Below, in pieces: positions 17,568 through 26,533 of a DNA stretch of 64,000 nt. This DNA comes from Ruegeria faecimaris. GTDB taxonomy: Bacteria > Pseudomonadota > Alphaproteobacteria > Rhodobacterales > Rhodobacteraceae. Under the pieces are notes generated by a model, which did not search any database, was not told the DNA's origin, and was given only the letters and a program-made list of their open reading frames with translations. Both the position numbers and the translations under genes were made by a program. Location: positions 62,001 to 126,000 of the forward strand of contig NZ_FXTE01000003.1 of NCBI RefSeq assembly GCF_900182615.1, given 5' to 3'. Within the stretch, counting starts at the first letter, position 1. The number at the start of each line of letters is the position of its first letter.

Positions 17568-18836
17568 ATGAAACACTCGCTTTATGCTGGCGTCGCCGCA
17601 TTTACCCTGATCGGGGGCGTCGCACAGGCCGACAAGGTTACCGTATTCGGCCCGTGGCTGGGGCCGGACCAAGAGAATGTCGAAAAGGTTCTGGATGGGT
17701 TCGCGGCGGCGACCGGGCATGAGTACAGCTATGTCGGCTCGGACAGCTTTGAGCAGCAAATCAGAATTGATGCCGAAGCCGGATCGGCTCCCAACGTAGC
17801 AGTGTTCCCTCAGCCCGGTCTGGCGTCAGATATGGCCAAGGCAGGTTTCCTGACTCCCCTGAGTGAAGGAACCGCGGATTGGATTCGCGACAACTATGCG
17901 GCTGGTCAGTCCTGGGTGGATCTGGGAACCTACCAAGGTCCGGACGGGCAGGATCACCTATATGGCTTCTTCTACAAGGTCGACGTGAAGTCGCTGGTTT
18001 GGTTCGTGCCGGAAAACTTCGAAGATGCCGGTTATGAGATTCCGACTACGATGGAAGAGCTCAAGGCGCTGTCCGATCAAATCGTTGCTGATGGCGAAAC
18101 GCCATGGTGCATCGGGCTGGGTTCCGGCGGAGCGACAGGTTGGCCAGCGACTGACTGGGTTGAAGACATGATGCTGCGCACGTTGCCGCCCGAAGATTAT
18201 GACGCCTGGGTCGCCAACAAATTGAAATTTAACGATCCTAAGGTTGTCGCCGCGATTGAAGAATTCGGAGCGTTTGCGCGCAACGATGATTACGTGGCCG
18301 GCGGAGCCGGCGCGGTTGCAACGACTGACTTCCGTGACAGCCCGAAGGGCATGTTCAGCTCGCCTCCGCAATGCTACATGCACCGTCAGGCTTCGTTCAT
18401 TCCGGCCTTCTTCCCTGAAGGCACGGTTGTGGGCGAGGATGCCGATTTCTTCTATTTCCCGGCCTATGAAGGTAAGGATCTCGGCAGCCCGGTCCTTGGG
18501 GCCGGAACAGTTTGGGCAATCACCAATGACAGCCCGGGCGCGCATGCGCTGATGAAATACCTGGAGACACCCGAGGCGCATGAAGCCTGGATGGCTCTGA
18601 CCGGGTTCCTGACGCCGCACAAAGGCGTCGATACCTCGGTCTTCTCAGACCCAACGCTGAAGAAGATGAACGACATTCTTCTTGGTGCAACGACGTTCCG
18701 GTTTGACGGTTCTGACCTGATGCCGGGCGGCGTGGGTGCAGGCACCTTCTGGACTGGTATGGTCGACTATACGGGCGGAACACCTGCCCAGGACGTCGCC
18801 GACGAAATCCAATCCTCGTGGGACGCGCTGGACTAA
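17568..18836 (+). CDS. aglE: Alpha-glucoside ABC transporter substrate-binding protein
   Basis: A 422-residue periplasmic carbohydrate-binding protein (family 1 SBP). A Sec signal peptide is clear (MKHSLYAGVAAFTLIGGVAQA, cleavage about residue 21). The mature part begins DKVTVFGPWLGPDQENVEKVLDGFAAATG, as in AglE proteins, followed by SVDVKSLVWFVPENF-like and FRDSPKGMFSSPPQCYMHRQ segments. AglE of Sinorhizobium binds sucrose, trehalose, maltose and related alpha-glucosides. It is the first gene of the operon, behind a LacI operator, and is followed by a strong intercistronic hairpin that probably raises its expression over the membrane components. Confidence 0.92.
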   Translation: MKHSLYAGVAAFTLIGGVAQADKVTVFGPWLGPDQENVEKVLDGFAAATGHEYSYVGSDSFEQQIRIDAEAGSAPNVAVFPQPGLASDMAKAGFLTPLSEGTADWIRDNYAAGQSWVDLGTYQGPDGQDHLYGFFYKVDVKSLVWFVPENFEDAGYEIPTTMEELKALSDQIVADGETPWCIGLGSGGATGWPATDWVEDMMLRTLPPEDYDAWVANKLKFNDPKVVAAIEEFGAFARNDDYVAGGAGAVATTDFRDSPKGMFSSPPQCYMHRQASFIPAFFPEGTVVGEDADFFYFPAYEGKDLGSPVLGAGTVWAITNDSPGAHALMKYLETPEAHEAWMALTGFLTPHKGVDTSVFSDPTLKKMNDILLGATTFRFDGSDLMPGGVGAGTFWTGMVDYTGGTPAQDVADEIQSSWDALD

Positions 18837-18849
18837 AGCGTCTGAGATT

Positions 18850-18875
18850 GGGCAACCCGCTCTGCCGGGTTGCCC
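18850..18875 (+). other. Intercistronic hairpin between aglE and aglF
   Basis: Arms GGGCAACCCG and CGGGTTGCCC with a 6-base loop. It begins 14 bases after the aglE stop and has no T-run, so it fits an mRNA-stabilising or attenuating element rather than a simple terminator. It would let the binding protein be made in excess, as known for malE-malF. Confidence 0.7.
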
Positions 18876-18902
18876 GAACCTATCGTCGCAAGGGAGAGCG
18901 GC

Positions 18903-19910
18903 ATGCACCCGGCATTTCAAGGCCTGCTGACCATCGCCATCGGCGTGTCAGGTTGCGTGGGCTACTTCTATCTATCCAATCAGTTTCTGGACAAAGTTCT
19001 GTTCCCGCCTCGGGGGCCGAATGCTGGCCGGAATATCAACCGCGCGAACATGATCCGGCCTTGGTTGTTTCTGTTCCCAGCGCTGGCTGCTTTGGGCTTG
19101 TATCTGGCCTATCCGGTTGTCGAAACCCTACGCCTGTCACTGACTGATCGTGTCCCGGGCGGCGGCTACAAATGGGTCGGGCTGGACAACTATATCCAGA
19201 TGGCCAAGGAGCCCAAGTTTTGGGAAGCCATGCGCAACAACATGTTATGGCTGATCGTGGTGCCTGCAATGTCGACAGCGTTTGGCCTATTGGTGGCTCA
19301 GCTGACCGACCGCATCCGCTGGGGCAACATCGCCAAGTCTCTGATTTTCATGCCGATGGCCATCTCGTTCGTGGGGGCCTCGGTGATCTGGAAGCTGGTC
19401 TATGACACCCGTCCGGTTGAGCAGGACCAGATCGGGATGCTGAACGCGCTTTACATCTTTTTCGGAGGGGTCGAGCCGCAGACATGGTTGACCATTCCCT
19501 TCTGGAACAGCTTTTTTCTTATGGTTGTGCTGGTCTGGATTCAGACTGGTTTTGCCATGGTCATCCTGTCAGCCGCCCTGCGCGGCATTCCCGAGGAAAC
19601 CATCGAAGCTGCCATTCTGGATGGGGCCAATCCGTTCCAGATTTTCTTCCGTATCAAGGTGCCGCAGATCAAGACCACCATCCTGGTGGTCTGGACCACG
19701 ATCACCATCACTGTGCTCAAGGTATTTGACATCGTGTTTGCCATGACAAACGGCCAGTGGGAAACGCAGGTTCTGGCCAATTACATGTATGACAAGCTGT
19801 TCCGCACCAATGACTGGGGCGTGGGCTCGGCTTCGGCCATGGTGATCATGCTGCTGGTGGCACCGATCCTTGTCTGGAATGTGCGCAATGCGCGCAAAGA
19901 GATGGAGTAG
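18903..19910 (+). CDS. aglF: Alpha-glucoside ABC transporter permease
   Basis: A 335-residue inner-membrane permease. It has the AglF-type extra N-terminal helix (GLLTIAIGVSGCVGYFYL), then a conventional six-helix core with the EAA loop (EETIEAAILDGANPFQIFFRIKVPQI). ATG 18903 follows GGGAGAG and gives the expected N-terminus; an ATG at 18870 in frame lies close to the hairpin and lacks a ribosome site. It forms the channel with AglG, powered by AglK. Its stop is three bases before aglG. Confidence 0.9.
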   Translation: MHPAFQGLLTIAIGVSGCVGYFYLSNQFLDKVLFPPRGPNAGRNINRANMIRPWLFLFPALAALGLYLAYPVVETLRLSLTDRVPGGGYKWVGLDNYIQMAKEPKFWEAMRNNMLWLIVVPAMSTAFGLLVAQLTDRIRWGNIAKSLIFMPMAISFVGASVIWKLVYDTRPVEQDQIGMLNALYIFFGGVEPQTWLTIPFWNSFFLMVVLVWIQTGFAMVILSAALRGIPEETIEAAILDGANPFQIFFRIKVPQIKTTILVVWTTITITVLKVFDIVFAMTNGQWETQVLANYMYDKLFRTNDWGVGSASAMVIMLLVAPILVWNVRNARKEME

Positions 19911-19913
19911 GCC

Positions 19914-21062
19914 ATGAGCGAAATAGCAGGAACCAAACCCGCCCTTCGCTGGGCTGTCCATGCCTCGGTTCTTTTTCTGGTCGTGCTCTGGGTGGTGCCG
20001 ACGCTGGGGCTGTTGATCTCATCCTTTCGTACTGCCGACCAGATTGCCACAAGCGGCTGGTGGCGGTCGTTGTTCCCATCCGAGCAGAACCTGACCCTGC
20101 GCGCTGCAGCACCTGAAACTCAGGTGCTGGAGAATGGCGTTTACGTGATCGAAGGCAACCTGTTCGAGGCGGGCACACAGGCGGCGATCTCAAAATGGGG
20201 CACCAGTTCCCGGGCGATTGATGATTTTGTACCCGGTGACACGGCAGAGCTGCGCAAGGGTGGCACGATCACGGTGGATGCCGACGGCAAATACCGGATG
20301 GAAAACACCGAAGAATTCACCGGCAGTCGCGGCACGCGCGTCTTTGTGACGGCGGAACTGCCTCCCGAGTTCACCCTGGCCAATTACCACAAGGTCCTGC
20401 TTGCTGAAGACAGCACTGACAGTATGGGGCGGGCGTTTTTCAACACGCTGACGGTCACGATACCGGCGACGATCATTCCGATCCTAGTAGCCGCCTTTGC
20501 CGCTTATGCGCTGGCTTGGATGGATTTCCCAGGTCGGGCACTGTTAATCGCCGCGGTTGTTGGCCTGTTGGTGGTGCCGCTGCAACTGGCACTGATCCCA
20601 CTGCTGAAATTTCACCTGAGCATCGGAATTGAGAAAGGCTATCTGGGCGTCTGGATGGCCCATACCGGGTTCGGGATGCCATTGGCCATCTACCTGTTGC
20701 GCAACTACATGGCCGGGCTGCCGCGCGATCTGATCGAAAACGCACGTGTAGACGGCGCGACCGAGTTCCAGATCTTTACCAAACTGATCCTGCCACTCAG
20801 CTTTCCGGCATTGGCGTCTTTTGCCATCTTCCAATTTCTCTGGACTTGGAATGATCTGTTGGTTGCCAAAGTGTTCCTAATCGATGCGTCCGGCCAGACC
20901 ACAGTGATGACAAACCGGATTGTCGAGCTGCTTGGAACGCGGGGTGGAAACTGGGAAATCCTTGCCACGGCGGCGTTCGTCTCGATCGCTGTGCCGTTGG
21001 CTGTTTTCTTCGCAATGCAAAAATACCTGGTCCGTGGTCTGCTGGCCGGGTCGGTCAAATAG
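19914..21062 (+). CDS. aglG: Alpha-glucoside ABC transporter permease
   Basis: A 382-residue permease. After the first helix it has a roughly 100-residue periplasmic insertion (about 60-160: LRAAAPETQVLENGVYVIEG... VTAELPPEFTLANY), characteristic of AglG and longer than in MalG. The remaining helices and EAA motif (RDLIENARVDGATEFQIFTKLILPLSFPAL) are standard. It ends in YLVRGLLAGSVK, the usual carbohydrate-permease tail. It is cotranscribed with aglF and aglA. Confidence 0.9.
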   Translation: MSEIAGTKPALRWAVHASVLFLVVLWVVPTLGLLISSFRTADQIATSGWWRSLFPSEQNLTLRAAAPETQVLENGVYVIEGNLFEAGTQAAISKWGTSSRAIDDFVPGDTAELRKGGTITVDADGKYRMENTEEFTGSRGTRVFVTAELPPEFTLANYHKVLLAEDSTDSMGRAFFNTLTVTIPATIIPILVAAFAAYALAWMDFPGRALLIAAVVGLLVVPLQLALIPLLKFHLSIGIEKGYLGVWMAHTGFGMPLAIYLLRNYMAGLPRDLIENARVDGATEFQIFTKLILPLSFPALASFAIFQFLWTWNDLLVAKVFLIDASGQTTVMTNRIVELLGTRGGNWEILATAAFVSIAVPLAVFFAMQKYLVRGLLAGSVK

Positions 21063-21071
21063 AGGCGTCTG

Positions 21072-22727
21072 ATGAACGTGCAGAACACAGCAGAACTTTC
21101 CAATGCAACCAAGGTGGCCGCTGACTGGTGGCGTGGTGGCGTCATCTATCAGATCTATCCGCGCAGCTTTCAGGACAGCAATGGTGACGGGATCGGAGAC
21201 CTGAAAGGCATCACCCAGCGATTGGGGTACATTGCCTCTCTGGGCGTTGATGCGATCTGGATTTCGCCCTTCTTCAAATCTCCGATGAAGGATTTCGGAT
21301 ATGACGTCAGCGACTATCGCGATGTTGATCCGATGTTCGGCACGATGGAGGATTTTCGGGACCTGCTGGATCACGCCCATGCCCAGGGGTTGAAGGTGAT
21401 GATTGATCTGGTTCTGTCGCACACGTCAGACCAGCACCCTTGGTTCAGCGAAAGCCGCGCCAGCCGTGAAAACGCCAAATCCGATTGGTATGTCTGGGCC
21501 GATCCAAAACCGGACGGTACGCCGCCGAACAACTGGTTGTCGATTTTCGGGGGCTCGGCCTGGCAGTGGGACTCGCGACGTTTGCAGTATTATTTGCACA
21601 ACTTCCTCACCTCGCAGCCGGATCTGAACTTTCACTGTCCGGATGTGCAAGACGCCTTGCTGGATGTTGCCAGGTTCTGGCTTGATCTGGGTGTCGATGG
21701 GTTTCGTCTGGATACAATCAACTTCTATTTCCACGACGAACAGTTGCGAGATAATCCTGCCCTGCCCGTCGATCAGCGCAATGCCTCAATCGCGCCGATG
21801 GTAAACCCGTATAACCATCAGGACCACCTGTTCTCCAAAAGCCAGCCCGAGAACATTGCCTTTCTGGAACGCCTGCGGGCCCTGACCGATCAATATGAAG
21901 GTCGCGCCTGTCTGGGCGAGGTGGGCGACGCACAGCGCGGGCTTGAGATAATGGGCGAATACACCAGCGGTAATAAGCGCATGCACATGTGCTATGCGTT
22001 TGAGTTCCTTGAAAAGCGCGCTTTGACTGCCAGCTATGCACAGCAGGTATTTGATCAGCTCGAGGACAAAGCAGGTGATGCCTGGCCTTGCTGGGCATTT
22101 TCGAACCATGACGTGGAACGTCACGCGTCGCGCTGGCGTCTGGACGATGCAGCCGCCAGACAGCATGCAGTTTTGATGATGTGCATGCGCGGCTCGGCCT
22201 GCTTGTATCAAGGCGAAGAGTTGGGCCTGCCCGAGGCGGACGTGGCCTTTGACGATCTGCAAGACCCGTATGGCGTCGAATTCTGGCCTGAGTTCAAGGG
22301 CCGCGACGGATGCCGGACGCCGATGGTTTGGGCTGCGCAGGATGAACAATCGGGCTTTAGCACCGGCAAGCCTTGGTTGCCTGTCAGTGACCCTCAGGCC
22401 GAGCGTGCCGTGGATCGATCAGAGGCTGAGCCCAAGTCCATGCTTCACCACTATCGTCGTGCGATTGCATTCCGCCATGCCCATCCGGCTTTGATGTTGG
22501 GGGCGCAAAAGAACATGACGCAGATCGGGACCGTTTTGACCTTCACGCGTGAAGATCAAGCGGAAGAGGTGTTCTGCGCATTTAACCTCGGTACCGAACG
22601 TTCCGAAGTAATCTTGCCAGGCTGGAACTGGCGCGTGATCGGAGAAGAGCTGGGTGGCGTCGCGGGAACGGGGACAGTGTCTCTGGGTGCTGCACAATTC
22701 TGCCTGCTGTTGAGGGAGAAGGAATAA
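21072..22727 (+). CDS. aglA: Cytoplasmic alpha-glucosidase, GH13
   Basis: A 551-residue GH13 enzyme without a signal peptide, hydrolysing imported alpha-glucosides. Motifs are WWRGGVIYQIYPRSFQDSNGDGIGDL at the N-terminus, conserved region I VMIDLVLSHTSDQHPWF, the nucleophile Asp214 in DGFRLD, the general acid Glu283 in CLGEVGD and the third carboxylate in FSNHD (Asp347). The product is glucose, plus fructose if sucrose is the substrate, matching the glucokinase domain and fructokinase in the divergent arm. Position inside the transporter operon is as in Sinorhizobium aglEFGAK. Confidence 0.92.
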   Translation: MNVQNTAELSNATKVAADWWRGGVIYQIYPRSFQDSNGDGIGDLKGITQRLGYIASLGVDAIWISPFFKSPMKDFGYDVSDYRDVDPMFGTMEDFRDLLDHAHAQGLKVMIDLVLSHTSDQHPWFSESRASRENAKSDWYVWADPKPDGTPPNNWLSIFGGSAWQWDSRRLQYYLHNFLTSQPDLNFHCPDVQDALLDVARFWLDLGVDGFRLDTINFYFHDEQLRDNPALPVDQRNASIAPMVNPYNHQDHLFSKSQPENIAFLERLRALTDQYEGRACLGEVGDAQRGLEIMGEYTSGNKRMHMCYAFEFLEKRALTASYAQQVFDQLEDKAGDAWPCWAFSNHDVERHASRWRLDDAAARQHAVLMMCMRGSACLYQGEELGLPEADVAFDDLQDPYGVEFWPEFKGRDGCRTPMVWAAQDEQSGFSTGKPWLPVSDPQAERAVDRSEAEPKSMLHHYRRAIAFRHAHPALMLGAQKNMTQIGTVLTFTREDQAEEVFCAFNLGTERSEVILPGWNWRVIGEELGGVAGTGTVSLGAAQFCLLLREKE

Positions 22728-22730
22728 ACC

Positions 22731-23813
22731 ATGTCAGAGCTAAACCTCACAGATGTAGCCAAAACCTATGGCAATGTGGATGTTCTGAAGAACATCAATC
22801 TTGAGATTGAGCGGGGCGAGTTGATCGTTTTCGTCGGGCCTTCGGGCTGTGGCAAATCCACCTTGCTGCGCATGGTCGCCGGGTTGGAAAAGATCTCGGG
22901 CGGAACGCTCGAGATTGAAGGGCAGGTGATGAACGATGTGCCGCCAGCACAGCGAGGTATCGCGATGGTGTTCCAAAGCTATGCGCTGTACCCGCATATG
23001 ACCGTTCGCGAAAACATGGCCTTTGCGCTGAAGATAGCCAAAATGCCGGCGGCTGAAGTTGGCGCCGCGGTCGATCGGGCGGCCCGCATCCTACAGCTTG
23101 AACCTTATCTGGACCGGTTGCCCAAAGCGCTATCCGGTGGTCAGCGTCAGCGTGTCGCAATCGGGCGCGCCATTGTTCGCGACCCCAAGGTTTACCTGTT
23201 CGACGAACCGCTTTCGAACCTGGACGCGGCGCTGCGTGTCGCCACCCGGATCGAAATCGCTCGCCTGAAAGAGGCGATGCCGGACAGCACGATGATCTAT
23301 GTCACCCATGATCAGGTCGAAGCGATGACATTGGCCAGTCGGATCGTCGTGCTGGCCAACAAGGGGATCGCTCAGGTTGGGACGCCGCTGGAACTATATG
23401 AGACGCCCGACAATGAGTTTGTCGCGCAATTCATCGGTTCACCAGCAATGAACCTGCTGCCCGGAGTGATCACTCAAACTGGTGCGCAGACTGTCGTAAA
23501 ACTGGACGGTGGCGGAAAGGCCGTTTCGGCGATTGCAACCGAGGCCGATGACGAAGGCAAGCAGGTGAAGATTGGCGTGCGACCCGAAGATTTTGTGTCT
23601 GTTGACGGCGATCCAATTCTCGAAGGAGTCGTGGACTTTACCGAAGCCCTGGGTGAGGTGACGTTATTATATTTCGCGGTCGAGGATGGGACGGATGCCC
23701 TTATTGCCAAGCTTCCGGGCGTTCAGAAGAATATGCGGGGCAAGACCGTGATGGTCTCTGCGAATCCTGACAAGGTTCATTTGTTCCATCAGGGTGTTTC
23801 CATGCGGAAATAA
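22731..23813 (+). CDS. aglK: Alpha-glucoside ABC transporter ATP-binding protein
   Basis: A 360-residue ATPase of the MalK/UgpC type: Walker A GPSGCGKST (36-44), signature LSGGQRQRVAIGRAIVR, Walker B VYLFDEPLSNLDA, and a C-terminal OB-fold regulatory domain with KIGVRPEDFV. It energises AglFG. GGAGAAGGA precedes ATG 22731. It is the last gene of the operon; no strong terminator is seen in the 50 bases before the next promoter, so read-through into the following operon is possible. Confidence 0.92.
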   Translation: MSELNLTDVAKTYGNVDVLKNINLEIERGELIVFVGPSGCGKSTLLRMVAGLEKISGGTLEIEGQVMNDVPPAQRGIAMVFQSYALYPHMTVRENMAFALKIAKMPAAEVGAAVDRAARILQLEPYLDRLPKALSGGQRQRVAIGRAIVRDPKVYLFDEPLSNLDAALRVATRIEIARLKEAMPDSTMIYVTHDQVEAMTLASRIVVLANKGIAQVGTPLELYETPDNEFVAQFIGSPAMNLLPGVITQTGAQTVVKLDGGGKAVSAIATEADDEGKQVKIGVRPEDFVSVDGDPILEGVVDFTEALGEVTLLYFAVEDGTDALIAKLPGVQKNMRGKTVMVSANPDKVHLFHQGVSMRK

Positions 23814-23831
23814 CCCTTTCCAACACGGTTC

Positions 23832-23876
23832 TTGACAAGACCCCTGATGCTGTTTCAACTTGATTGAAACGTTTCA
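23832..23876 (+). promoter_or_regulatory. Promoter with overlapping LacI-type inverted repeats
   Basis: TTGACA at 23832-23837 is followed, at 17 bases, by a poor -10 (TCAACT). Downstream lie two overlapping dyads: GTTTCAA/TTGAAAC (23852-23870, 5-base gap) and the perfect palindrome TGAAACGTTTCA (23865-23876). The latter has the central CG of LacI-family operators. The second gene of this operon encodes a LacI regulator, so autoregulation is likely. Confidence 0.65.
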
Positions 23877-23897
23877 TTTTGTGGTAGAACCGTGGAA

Positions 23898-24650
23898 ATG
23901 CGAGTTTCAGCGCAGTTATACACAGTCCGGCAGGTTGGGGATTTGGCGGCCCAGCTTGACTTGGTGCGTGCCTGCGGGTTCACCGATATTGAAACGGTCG
24001 GGTTCCACGATCTTACCCCCAAGCAGGTTACCAATGTGGTTAGACAGGCTGGTTTCACCGTTCGATCGGCCCATTTTGACTGGGAAGAATTTGAAACACG
24101 GTTTGATGACATTCTTAGAATGCTTGAAGCTTTGGAATGCTCTGTGGCGGTCATGCCTTGGCTGTCGCCCAAGGCTCGGCCCGACACAGCTGAGGGATGG
24201 AAGGCAGTGTCGGGCCGGTTGTCGGAATGGGCTGATGCCTTGTCGGCAAACGGTGTGCGCCTTGCCTATCATAACCACGATTTTGACCTTGTCGATCTTG
24301 GGCAGGGCTCGCCATTGGATATGGTCCTGTCGCATGAGGCCATTGGATGGCAGCCGGATATCGGTTGGCTGTATTCGGCGCTTTCTGACCCCGCTGCACT
24401 GCTGAGCCGTTATTCCGACCGGATCGTTTCCGTCCATGCTAAAGACGTTGATCCATTGGCCGGACAAGGCGACGAGCGCTGGCGAAATCTGGGGCAGGGG
24501 GTTGTGGACTGGCCTCTGGTCCTGCGTGTTCTGGCTGACAGTCCCTGCGCTGACCTTTTTGTGGAACATGATGAAACTGCCGATCACGCGCAAACATTGC
24601 AGACGGGACATGACCTGTTGATGCGAATGCGCAGCGTTGAGGTGACATAG
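23898..24650 (+). CDS. Sugar phosphate isomerase/epimerase family TIM-barrel protein
   Basis: A 250-residue xylose-isomerase-like TIM barrel (AP_endonuc_2 superfamily, with hydroxypyruvate isomerase, IolE and epimerases). It begins MRVSAQLYTVRQVGDLAAQL. Metal-site elements include YHNHDFD and IVSVHAKDV, with EHDE near the end. Either ATG 23898 or an in-frame GTG at 23892 may start it; neither has a strong ribosome site. It is the first gene behind a LacI-type operator. Specific chemistry is unknown; probably isomerisation of a sugar released from the galactosides or glycosides handled by the operon. Confidence 0.78.
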   Translation: MRVSAQLYTVRQVGDLAAQLDLVRACGFTDIETVGFHDLTPKQVTNVVRQAGFTVRSAHFDWEEFETRFDDILRMLEALECSVAVMPWLSPKARPDTAEGWKAVSGRLSEWADALSANGVRLAYHNHDFDLVDLGQGSPLDMVLSHEAIGWQPDIGWLYSALSDPAALLSRYSDRIVSVHAKDVDPLAGQGDERWRNLGQGVVDWPLVLRVLADSPCADLFVEHDETADHAQTLQTGHDLLMRMRSVEVT

Positions 24651-25696
24651 TGGCGCGCGCGACGATCAAGTCGATTGCAAAGCAGACGGGGTTTTCTGTC
24701 GGAACCGTCTCGAACGCGCTGCGTGGTGCGGAAACCGTCAAGAAAGAAACGCGGCAGCAGATTCAGTTCGCCGCCGAACAGCTTGGATACCGGGTCAATC
24801 TGGACGGGCTGAAGCTGCGGACAAAAAAGTCCTATCGCATCGGCGTTCTGGTCAGCGTGTCACCTGATTCAGATGAAGAATGGGAAGGTGTCGAATTCAC
24901 ACGCATTGTCGCGGGTATTTCGCGGGCTTTGAAAGGGTCGCGTTATGAACTTGGCGTTCACAGCGTGGCGGGCCTGCAGGGAACGATGGCGACGCTGAAG
25001 GAAATCGTTCAGAACGGATTGGCGGACGGGGTGATATTCTCGGGTACGCGCCACGCCGATCCGCGCATTGCCTATCTGCAACAGAATGGTTTCCCCTTTG
25101 TCACCATGGGTATGAGCGACAGCGGCAGATCACATGCCTATGTCGATATCGACAGTCAGGCAGCAGGTCACGATGCAACGCAACGATTGCTAGCCTTGGG
25201 GCATAGCCGGATTGCCCTGGTGAACCCGCCGGATGACCTGGTTTATGCGACGCAACGCCGAACGGGCTATGCCCAGGCGTTCAGAGCGTCCGGTCTGACC
25301 GTTGACCCGACCCTGATCTTCAGCGGGCCTACGACCGCACGAACGGGGTATAATGCCTTTGAGGCTTTGATGCGGCTATCCGACAGGCCAACCGCGATCA
25401 TCTGCGCGAACGAAGCCATGACCTTGGGTGTGCTTTCTGCTGCCCATGCGGCGGGTGTTGAGGTCGGTCGCGAACTGACCGTGATCTCGACCGATGATCT
25501 GCAACTTAGCCGTTATTTTGTCCCTCCGCCCAGCACCTATTACGTCCCTATTGAGGAAACCAGTCGATTGCTGGGTGAGTATATGCTCAAGGCTTTGGAC
25601 GGGGTTGACCCGTCCGAAACACAAAAAAAGATCAGGGCCATTTTGATCGAGCGGCAACCTGACACAGTCGCGCCGGAAGCGGCGCTAAACACCTGA
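24650..25696 (+). CDS. LacI-family transcriptional regulator
   Basis: A 348-residue regulator starting with GTG at 24650, which overlaps the previous stop (TAGTG). The helix-turn-helix (TIKSIAKQTGFSVGTVSNALRGAETVKKETRQQI) is followed by a hinge and a ligand-binding domain (YRIGVLVSVSPDSDEEWEGVEF...). It differs from the repressor at 16314-17345, including an atypical hinge (LKLRTKKSYR instead of the usual LxxxxT pattern). It probably binds TGAAACGTTTCA ahead of the operon. The effector is unknown. Confidence 0.88.
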   Translation: MARATIKSIAKQTGFSVGTVSNALRGAETVKKETRQQIQFAAEQLGYRVNLDGLKLRTKKSYRIGVLVSVSPDSDEEWEGVEFTRIVAGISRALKGSRYELGVHSVAGLQGTMATLKEIVQNGLADGVIFSGTRHADPRIAYLQQNGFPFVTMGMSDSGRSHAYVDIDSQAAGHDATQRLLALGHSRIALVNPPDDLVYATQRRTGYAQAFRASGLTVDPTLIFSGPTTARTGYNAFEALMRLSDRPTAIICANEAMTLGVLSAAHAAGVEVGRELTVISTDDLQLSRYFVPPPSTYYVPIEETSRLLGEYMLKALDGVDPSETQKKIRAILIERQPDTVAPEAALNT

Positions 25697-25718
25697 ACCA
25701 ACAAAGGAGTAACCGGAG

Positions 25719-26468
25719 ATGTTAAGAAACCTATTTGCCGCCGCCGCCCTGACCGCGCTTGCCGCGCCTGCTGTGTTTGCAGCGGATCTTGAAGGGCGCG
25801 TACTTAAGATCGGAACAGATGCCACCTATCCGCCCATGGAGACGGTCGATGAGTCCACGGGTCAGATTGTGGGATTTGATGTCGATGTCATGAATGCGAT
25901 CTGTGAAAAGGTGAACTGCGTCCCGAATTTCGTAAATACAGCCTGGGATGGGATCTTTGCCGCGCTTCAGCAAGGGGAGTTCGACCTCGTGATCTCGGGC
26001 GTCTCGATCACGCCTGAACGCGAAGAAAACATGGATTTTTCCGAGCCTTATATCATTGTAAGTCAGGCGATCCTGCTGCAGGTCGACAATGCTGACATGA
26101 CGTTGGATGACTTCAAAGCAGGTGGTCAGAAGCTAGCCGCGCAGACTGGCACCACCAATGCCCAGCTGGCCGAAGAACTGGTGGGACGCGAGAATGTCAG
26201 CCTGTATGACAATTTCTCTGCTGCGATCCTGGCGTTGCAGAATGCTGACGTACAGGGGGTAATCATTGATGGAACCTCGGCATCGGCATATGAACAGGAA
26301 TTTGCCGGGGAATTGGCTGTAGGCATCACAGGCCTTCAGTCTGATCCGCTGGGTATTGTGTTTCAGGAAGGTGACGCAACCGTTGACGCCATAAACGAAG
26401 GGCTGGCCGCCATTCAGGCTGACGGTACGATGGACGCATTGGTTGCCAAATACTGGGGCACTGATTGA
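25719..26468 (+). CDS. Family 3 (amino-acid-type) ABC substrate-binding protein
   Basis: A 249-residue periplasmic protein with a signal peptide (MLRNLFAAAALTALAAPAVFA) and the SBP_bac_3 pattern of polar amino-acid receptors: LKIGTDATYPPMETVDESTGQIVGFDVDVMNAICEKV, WDGIFAALQQGEFDLVISGVSITPEREENMDFSEPYI and a tail of AIQADGTMDALVAKYWG. Normally such proteins bind glutamine, histidine, arginine or opines. Here it is inside an operon with a sugar isomerase, LacI regulator and beta-galactosidase, so an amino-sugar or glycosylated amino compound is conceivable (inference). A strong ribosome site (AAAGGAG) precedes it and a strong hairpin follows. Confidence 0.88.
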   Translation: MLRNLFAAAALTALAAPAVFAADLEGRVLKIGTDATYPPMETVDESTGQIVGFDVDVMNAICEKVNCVPNFVNTAWDGIFAALQQGEFDLVISGVSITPEREENMDFSEPYIIVSQAILLQVDNADMTLDDFKAGGQKLAAQTGTTNAQLAEELVGRENVSLYDNFSAAILALQNADVQGVIIDGTSASAYEQEFAGELAVGITGLQSDPLGIVFQEGDATVDAINEGLAAIQADGTMDALVAKYWGTD

Positions 26469-26485
26469 GCCGTTGAAACCCTTTC

Positions 26486-26513
26486 TGACCCGGCGGGAAA
26501 ACCTGCCGGGTCA
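26486..26513 (+). other. Intercistronic hairpin after the binding-protein gene
   Basis: Arms TGACCCGGCGGG and CCTGCCGGGTCA (one G-T pair) with an AAAA loop, 17 bases after the stop and before the permease gene. No T-run follows. It is the same arrangement as after aglE and probably gives differential expression of the binding protein. Confidence 0.7.
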
Positions 26514-26533
26514 CGCATAACCCGAGGGACGCC

